DNA of 64,000 nt from Apodemus sylvaticus (taxonomy: Eukaryota; Chordata; Mammalia; Rodentia; Muridae). Below the pieces are notes generated by a model. The model saw only the letters and a program-made list of their open reading frames with translations, was not told the DNA's origin and made no database searches. Of the stretch, positions 57,936 through 64,000 are shown one piece after another; within the stretch, counting starts at the first letter, position 1; every line of letters begins with the position of its first letter. The translations under genes and the position numbers were made by a program. The stretch lies in NCBI RefSeq assembly GCF_947179515.1, contig NC_067495.1, positions 90,143,889 through 90,207,888 on the forward strand. Direction: 5' to 3'.

Positions 57936-58065
57936 CCATGTAAGAAAAAATACTAAATCTATTGCTTGCTAAGAACCAATTATTTAATTGCTCTAATTCA
58001 CTACAAATGGTGGTATATTTTTTCTATGCAAAATCCCAGTTCTTTCTCAGAGGAGACCATCAACT
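57936..58065. other. AT-rich DNA, nothing recognised
   Basis: Short spacer after the L1 3' end. Confidence 0.35.
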
Positions 58066-58175
58066 TTTAGTAGAAATTTACAAGACTGGAAACATGGATT
58101 CTAAAGATTATGTACTTTGCTAAAGTATACAAGTTACAAAGCAGTGTTCTAATCCAGTAGATTGTAAGAATTAAT
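58066..58175 (-). mobile_element. Possible MIR remnant
   Basis: 'gactggaaacatggattctaaag', 'tactttgctaaagtatacaagttacaaagcagtgttctaatccag' resembles the reverse complement of the MIR core and head. Weak. Confidence 0.35.
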
Positions 58176-59199
58176 GGAATTAAAGTCACATAAAATGACT
58201 TTCATAGCTTTACTAGTCTCTAGAGATTTCAATTAAATACACAATAAAGTGAAATAAAACCAAACTACAAAATTTTTAAATATGAGCAATTTTTGCATAT
58301 CTGTGATTTTCAAACTATTTAATAAAAATTTCCAATAGTATATATGCAATATATATGCAAATGCACATCTAAAAATAAAAGTTTTACAAAAGTATTTTCG
58401 GAAAGTATTTGGCTCTTTTTTCAGTTCTATACCTAATGTATAAGTCATTACTAACTGCTGACTTAATATTTCATTTAATAATCTCTTGGTCATCAACTAT
58501 TATTTGAAATTTCTTGCTCTGTACTGTGCTTTATAATTTTCATACTTACACCTTTTACATATTCCATTTAAGAATAAATTTCCATATTGAACAAATTTTA
58601 TTTCTAGTATTTTGAGAAAAATCTCACATTGTAGACTTTACAGTTTTGGAACTACAGACAATATTCCTGCATCAGAATCTCTTGTGATGGACTTTTTTTT
58701 AAGCAATGGTAGATCATTTCTCTTAATTTTTCTTCTCTTGGAAATTATCCCACCTACTGCAGATACACAAAAAGCCACAGTTCACAAGTGAAACAGTACA
58801 TTGGCTAAAAGAAAAACATATTATATTTTTAGTGTTCTTTGTATCATGTACTATGTATTTCAATTAAAAGAAACATGGAATGATTTCAATGGAGCAATAA
58901 AAATCTAAAAGTGCTGGCAACAGATAATAAAGACAGCAATGAATGCTGAATAAGACTAATTTAAGTGCCAAACATCATTAATTAGCATGAATTTTCCATT
59001 TTCTTCTTTTAACTATTTCCCATATTTTGACTTATATTCAACACTCATGGTAGTAGTATTTTGCAATAATTATATAAATTTTAGAGCATGAGAAAGAAGT
59101 CCTTGTAGTATCTTCTGGATATGACATGGCTTTTGCACATATGATTCAAAAGCAGCTATTCTCACCTGTAGCAAACTTACACTAGATCACAGCTAGCAT
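58176..59199. other. AT-rich DNA, nothing recognised
   Basis: About 1 kb of A/T-rich sequence. The minus frame 58233-58496 has no known domain. Confidence 0.4.
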
Positions 59200-59224
59200 G
59201 GTTGTGAAATCAAGCCTATACCTT

Positions 59225-59345
59225 TGGTGAAGCTGTTGGTGAAGCTGTTTCCCTAAGAGATAATGAGGTTTAGAGAATCATGTTTTATGAGGTTATGATC
59301 ACAGATAATTTGTCCATGGCCAATGCAGAACACAGGACCTGTGTA
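59225..59345 (-). mobile_element. Possible MIR remnant with a 12-bp tandem duplication at its edge
   Basis: 'agagataatgaggtttagagaatc', 'cagataatttgtccatggccaatgcagaacacaggacc' resembles a reverse-complement MIR. At its left edge ggtgaagctgtt is repeated twice (59225-59248). Confidence 0.35.
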
Positions 59346-59394
59346 CGTATGGGCAGTATGTATTAACTAGATGCAATGTTTAATTAATTTAAAA

Positions 59395-59540
59395 AATGAG
59401 AGCATAAAAACACAATGAAGGAAGGAAAATGCATTTGGGGATCTCATGGAGAGCTAAATGGAGTGCATTGTGGGTGCATATGATGAAAATAAAATGGATA
59501 TATACTCAAAGAATGAGAAATTTAAAAAGAAAATACAGAA
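59395..59540 (+). mobile_element. Possible old L1 3'-end remnant
   Basis: A/G-rich sequence ending 'aaaataaaatggatatatactcaaagaatgag' is reminiscent of the terminal part of old rodent L1 copies. Low confidence. Confidence 0.25.
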
Positions 59541-60104
59541 TAATAAATATGTTTCTGAATTGACAAAAAATTAGTTTGTGTGCAGTATTACTATCCTATT
59601 TTTTCTCATTGGAAATTTTGAGACACAAAGAAAACTTGAAAGAAAATTGTTTTTAATGAAAATAACACATGCATTTGCTTGAAATACAATTTTGTTTTTC
59701 TTCTACTAGAGAATATTCCCTGCATCAAAAACTGAAACCAAGATACTTATTATTATTTAACAATTTATCACTATTTAGATTATTTTAGCCTTTAAAATGG
59801 AAAATATGAAGAACAATCAAGAATGTTTCATCACAGAGTAGAATAATGGTTGGAAGCTTTTAAAGATATTGGTTCTTTGGAGTTCTTGGCACTGAAATAC
59901 AATATTTTGTACTGTTTTGTCTACTTGAGAAATAGATCAATGGCTATTGCTCTTTTTTATTATTTGATTCCAGCTTGAACTTATTTTTTCCCATGTTTGG
60001 CAAAAATCCAGTTACATTAAAAGATAGTCACAAGGCACACACTTATAAAAGACTTCTTGTTGTGTTTTCCAACGGCTTCACCTTCAGTTCAACACATTTC
60101 CTTT
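59541..60104. other. AT-rich DNA, nothing recognised
   Basis: No supported feature. Confidence 0.35.
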
Positions 60105-60158
60105 GAATAGTTATCGACTTAATCATTTCCTGAATAGTTATCGACTTAATCATTTCCT
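60105..60158. repeat. Perfect 27-bp tandem duplication
   Basis: Two exact copies of a 27-bp unit (starts gaatagttatcgacttaat, ends catttcct) at 60105-60131 and 60132-60158, each with a GATA-type core in tatcga (reverse complement tcgata). Confidence 0.95.
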
Positions 60159-60261
60159 GTAAAAGTGATTGTGTGTGTTCATATGTGTGTGTGTTTCAGA
60201 TCTTTTTCTATCCCCTAAGAATATTTATTACTCTTTTTTCTCTCATTTTTAAAAAATTTAC

Positions 60262-60475
60262 ATGGGGCTGGAGTGATAGATTGATGGATAATAGTTCTCA
60301 ATTCTCTTGCAGAATTCAGATCCCAGCACCTACTTCAGGTAGCTCAAAGCTAGAATTACTATTCCTGTTTCAGGATTCCAATGCTCTCTTCTGGCATCTA
60401 GAAGTATCCACATACATGTATGAATATATTCAAAAAATCTCAACTATACATAAACAAAAGATAAAATTTCAATTA
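60262..60475 (+). mobile_element. B3 SINE
   Basis: The head 'ggggctggagtgatagattgatgg' and then 'ttcagatcccagcacctacttcaggtagctcaaagc', 'attcctgtttcaggattccaatgc', 'tcttctggcatctagaagta' and 'catacatgtatga' follow the B3 order, ending A-rich. Confidence 0.8.
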
Positions 60476-61899
60476 AATGTAATGCCTTCTTTACTATTTA
60501 GGTCACTCTCTTGTGTTAAAGATTTCTCATCTAATGCTTTTTTTTTTTTTTGGTATTGATTTTTACACTGCACAAAAAGAATCTTTTGAACTTTCTAGTT
60601 TGATGAGTAAGGAAAATTCAGGAAGGGACCCACTTCTTGATATAAATGCTAGATTCTAAAGGAAAGACACTTTTTCTCCATCCTAAATAGAAAACATTTT
60701 TCCATTTAAAAATTCAATTTATTTGAGTCATTTAACTTAATTTATTTGAAGAAGCACTTTAAAGAAAAGAGGACAAAAATTTAACATATATCACAGGATT
60801 CAGCAACACATTCTTCACTATCCTACAGTAAAACATATTGTGACATAATTGGTAGTAGTAGAATCCTTTCTGGAAGTTTCCAAGTACATACAATGTGGGT
60901 AAAACTGAACTGTCACTGTGACACTCATTTCTGACTGTTAATTCCACCATACACAAATGTCGTTCCAGGCCTCTAACAAGTAGGAAAAATTCTATTTGGA
61001 AGGTTTAAGTGTATCAAAGAGTACTATTTCACAGCTACTGCCAATGTTCACACTATTAAGTGCAGAGGGCCTCAAAGCAAAGACAGACTGCTTAGAAATC
61101 GAATATTCATAGAATCATAATGTTTGATAATTACCTTTCCCAGTTATTTCCTAAAGAAAATGCAAAGCAACACTTACATGTTGCTATCACATCACCACCA
61201 ACTGCCCAAGAATGTTTACTACAAATATTTACTGGGGGGAGTTGGTAAATAATCAGCTTTTTAGAAGGAAAAAAAAACAGGAATAAACAAATACTTTCAG
61301 TATTTGATAAACTCATGCAGAAGCCATCCAGATGCACCTCTGTGTTTATCTGCTGTCCCACTTGCAAGGGGGGGCTGAAATTTAACAATCTCAAGACTGA
61401 CAAACTCTAGCAACCGACACTCTTCCTTTTTTTTTTTTTGAGCCAAACACTTGTCAATTTACATTTTATCCTCCACAAGTTTTGAATATTTGTGTCACTA
61501 AATTTCTTCAGTCCTTCCTTCATCATCCCTCGCTGAAGGAAATAGTTTATATATCCATTTACGCAGATTAGCTTTGTGTTCCACTATACTAAAAGATGCT
61601 GCTTCTTTGTTGCAGCTGATTACACGTCAGTTATTTCTCACACACATCCTTTTCTTCTCTATTGTCCACACTTATGTTATTTCATTTTAATTTATTATTT
61701 TCATTGACATTATCTATCGATAAAATGTATAATATATTTTGTTTATATCCACATCTCACTTCCTGTCTACTCTATAGAGACCTTGTCTACCACATACTCC
61801 TCCTAACTTCAAGTCCTCTTTATATAATCCATTGAGTACAGTTACTACTGCCTATATGTGTGTTGGTGAAGGTTTAACAGCCATATCATAAATAACATA
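60476..61899. other. Unique-looking AT-rich DNA
   Basis: About 1.4 kb without a recognised repeat apart from T-runs at 60538-60551 and 61429-61439. The frames 60759-60956 and 61131-61403 (both minus) have no recognisable domain or start context that I would trust. Confidence 0.4.
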
Positions 61900-62305
61900 A
61901 CAGAGGCTGCCACTTTGATGGAAACTATCAATTTTCCTGGTAGCCATCTACTACCAATAGTTCTTCAACTACAGGTGTGGCCCCATTCCCCTTACCCAAC
62001 TCTTGTTAGAATGATGACTGTTTTGCAATGTAATATCTATTGTGAGTTCATGACTATTATGATATTATCATGTCCAGAAAATAATCTTTCACCCCAATCA
62101 TCCCAAACATTGGCTTTTATAATCTTTGAGAGGAGGTTGTGCTGCTAATATGGGTGTTCAATTTATGACTAAGCAATCTGCTGATATTTGTTCTCCTTAT
62201 TTGACAATCTGAGTATTCATATTATCAATTTTAAACTAAACAAAGGTATTCTCTGGTGATGAATAAAGGATATACATACATGCATACATACATGCATACA
62301 TACAT

Positions 62306-62338
<33 letters not shown>

Positions 62339-63735
62339 TATATATATGTTTAGAAAGTAGTTTGATATTGTCTCTATGTAGCAAATGAGACAATTATTTT
62401 CAGAGTCTACAAAATCCAATTCATTATTTCCTTATGAGACTTACAGTATCAGGCATGAGGTAGAACCTGTGTGCAGTGGGCCATAACTCCAAACATATAC
62501 CAGTGGGTTACTACTGTAATAGTTATGCTACTATGCAGCAATAAGCATACCATGCCAGACTGATATTTATTTTAAATCACAGGATTGTCAGGTAGGTAAG
62601 ACTGCTGATGATTTTTCATTAGTATTTTGATAATAAATTCCATAACTATGAAAGCTGCCCAGTACAGATGAAACTTCCATATATGTTCCAGCTTTATATG
62701 TTAATGTCCTGTGACCTACGTGTATTATCCCATCAGGAATATTATTTTCTCGTACAGCTATTTTTAATAGGCAAGAAAAAAGACAATAACCCATTTTCTT
62801 TTGAAGTTTATGGGGCCCACCTCCTAAGCAACAGTTTAGATGGTTGTATCCTATATATCCATTTGGTTTTTGTTTGATAAACAATGGAATACCAGTTTAG
62901 AGTAACTATTGAAGTGTGAATGTGTGTGTGGAGTGGTAGTGATAATTCCCTTTCCTCATTTCCACCACCTGTTGGTGACATGCTGTCCTACCATCCCATT
63001 AAAATCTTATTTTCCTGAATGAACCCTTTCTAGTTTCCATGACTCCACAGATACTCCAATATTATTACATAAATAAATATTCAAAGCTTAAATACGCATA
63101 TGAGAGAGAACATATAGCATTTTTCTTTTAGTGTCTGGGTTACTTTGCCTAATGTTGGCTTTCTGGTTCTGTTCATGCAACTATAAATTTTATTTTTCTC
63201 TGCATCTAAATAAAATTTCTTCTATATGTGTCACATTTTCATTATCTATTCATCAGTTAATGGATACCTAAGCTGTTTATGTTTTCTTGCTATTGTGAAT
63301 AGAGCACAAGTGAACTTGGCTGAACATATTCCTCTGTATAAGAGTATAAAAGTCAGGGCAGGCATATCTACTCTTATAATAGATTTATTTCTAGATATTT
63401 GAGGAACTTCCATGTTGATTTCCACCTGGGCTAAACCAGTCTGTGCTCCCAACAATAGTGAATGAGTATTTTGTTTTCGCGAATCCACATCAGCAACTGT
63501 TTTTTTCTTTTTCCTTGATCTTAGCCATTCTAACTGGAGTGAAGACAAACTCTTAAAGATGTTTTGGTTAAGTGTTTTCTAGTGCTTAGAGATGTTTAAT
63601 ATTACTTTAAATTTTTCTTAAACATTGATGTCCATTCATTAGAAAACACTCTGCTCATGATCAAATCCCATTTTTTTTAAATTGCATCATATCTTTTCTT
63701 GGTGTTTAAATTTTTGAGTTCTTTTCAAGAAATTA
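61900..63735 (-). mobile_element. Old L1 (Lx-class): long 3' UTR and ORF2 C-terminal remnant
   Basis: Minus-strand 3' UTR phrases run from about 61900 to 63100 ('ttgtgagttcatgactatta', 'atcatgtccagaaaataatc', 'aaagctgcccagtacagatgaaacttcc', 'agatggttgtatcctatatatcca'). They are followed by ORF2 C-terminal sequence: 'tgtctgggttactttgcctaatg', 'agtaaccaac'-type decay, 'tcttagccattctaactggagtga'. Frames are ruined. A CATA/TA microsatellite lies inside. Confidence 0.65.
62273..62348. repeat. (CATA)n and (TA)n microsatellite
   Basis: CATA/CATG units to about 62330, then pure TA to about 62347. The 62-codon minus frame with Tyr/Val/Cys/Met repeats is an artefact. Confidence 0.95.
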
Positions 63736-64000
63736 GACCCCAGGGAACCAAATAACCTTATTAAAGATTGGGGTACAGATCTAAACAAAGAATTTTCACC
63801 AGAAGAAATTTGGATGGCCGAGAAGCACCTTAAGAAATGCTCAACATAAAAAAAAAGGAAAGAAATGCGCATCATCATTAGTCATTATGGAAATGCATAT
63901 CAAAACAACCCTGAGATTTGACCTCACCCCAGTCAGAATGGCTAAGGTTAAAAACTCAGGAGATAGCAGGTGTTGGTGAGGATGTGGAGAAAGAGGGACA
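63736..64000 (+). mobile_element. 5'-truncated L1, cut by the window end
   Basis: Starts in the ORF2 C-terminal region (agaccccagggaaccaaataacc) and continues to the window edge through 'gaagaaatttggatggccgagaagc', 'aaaacaaccctgagattt' and 'caggtgttggtgaggatgtgg'. A local insertion at about 63847-63870 repeats the aagaaatgc word, shifting the frame. The 3' end lies outside the window. Confidence 0.9.

Overview
The window looks like gene-poor intergenic DNA from a mouse (genus Mus). The evidence is interspersed repeats found only in murine rodents: L1Md-type LINE-1 copies with the typical 3' end, B1 SINEs with clean target-site duplications, B2 and B3 SINEs, MaLR-class LTRs, and long (TC)n, (GA)n and (CA)n microsatellites. 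I found no exon-structured host gene, no processed pseudogene of a host gene, and no tRNA, rRNA or other structured RNA gene. Nearly every long open frame is a piece of L1 ORF1 or ORF2, or a simple repeat read in a chance frame. Family calls come from recognising consensus features by eye, so subfamily names are mostly withheld.

Layout. 1-11.5 kb: AT-rich DNA with old L1 3'-UTR pieces, two young 5'-truncated L1s (about 1.2 and 4.6 kb), two B1s, a B2, MaLR-like LTRs, and a (TC)n/(GA)n pair at 10.6-11.0 kb. 11.8-13.1 kb: a 5'-truncated + strand L1 with an intact 12-bp TSD. 13.1-25 kb: the least L1-dense stretch, with MaLR LTRs, a B1, a B3, ancient L1 scraps, a perfect 16-bp hairpin (18.6 kb) and a 5'-inverted (twin-primed) L1 (20.5-21.3 kb). 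25.9-26.6 kb: a truncated L1 whose TSDs enclose about 230 bp of non-L1 DNA, a candidate 3' transduction. 26.6-34.9 kb: one very old minus-strand L1 broken open by three later L1s. 34.9-43.2 kb: an LTR-like segment, a B1, a complex microsatellite, a 51-bp mini-SINE, two head-to-head L1s and low-complexity DNA.

43.25-54.28 kb is the most striking part. A complete minus-strand L1 with 14-bp TSDs and a 192-bp monomer promoter is split by a second complete minus-strand L1 (45009-50984) with 16-bp TSDs. The inner element has another monomer type and an uninterrupted 401-codon ORF1, but its ORF2 is dead. 54.3-64 kb: AT-rich DNA with MIR-like remnants, an ERV-type LTR that also has a copy at 23 kb, L1 3'-UTR pieces, a B3, a 27-bp perfect tandem duplication, a (CATA)n/(TA)n tract, and a + strand L1 cut by the window end.

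The genes present do not form a host pathway. The only biochemical system is L1 retrotransposition: ORF1p as RNA chaperone, and ORF2p as endonuclease and reverse transcriptase that also mobilises the SINEs. Several junctions with TSDs have a TCTT/AAAA-like nick site, as expected for L1 endonuclease. I see no convincing undescribed system. The most informative items are the nested full-length L1s, the candidate 3' and 5' transductions, the twin-primed L1, the mini-SINE and the hairpin.
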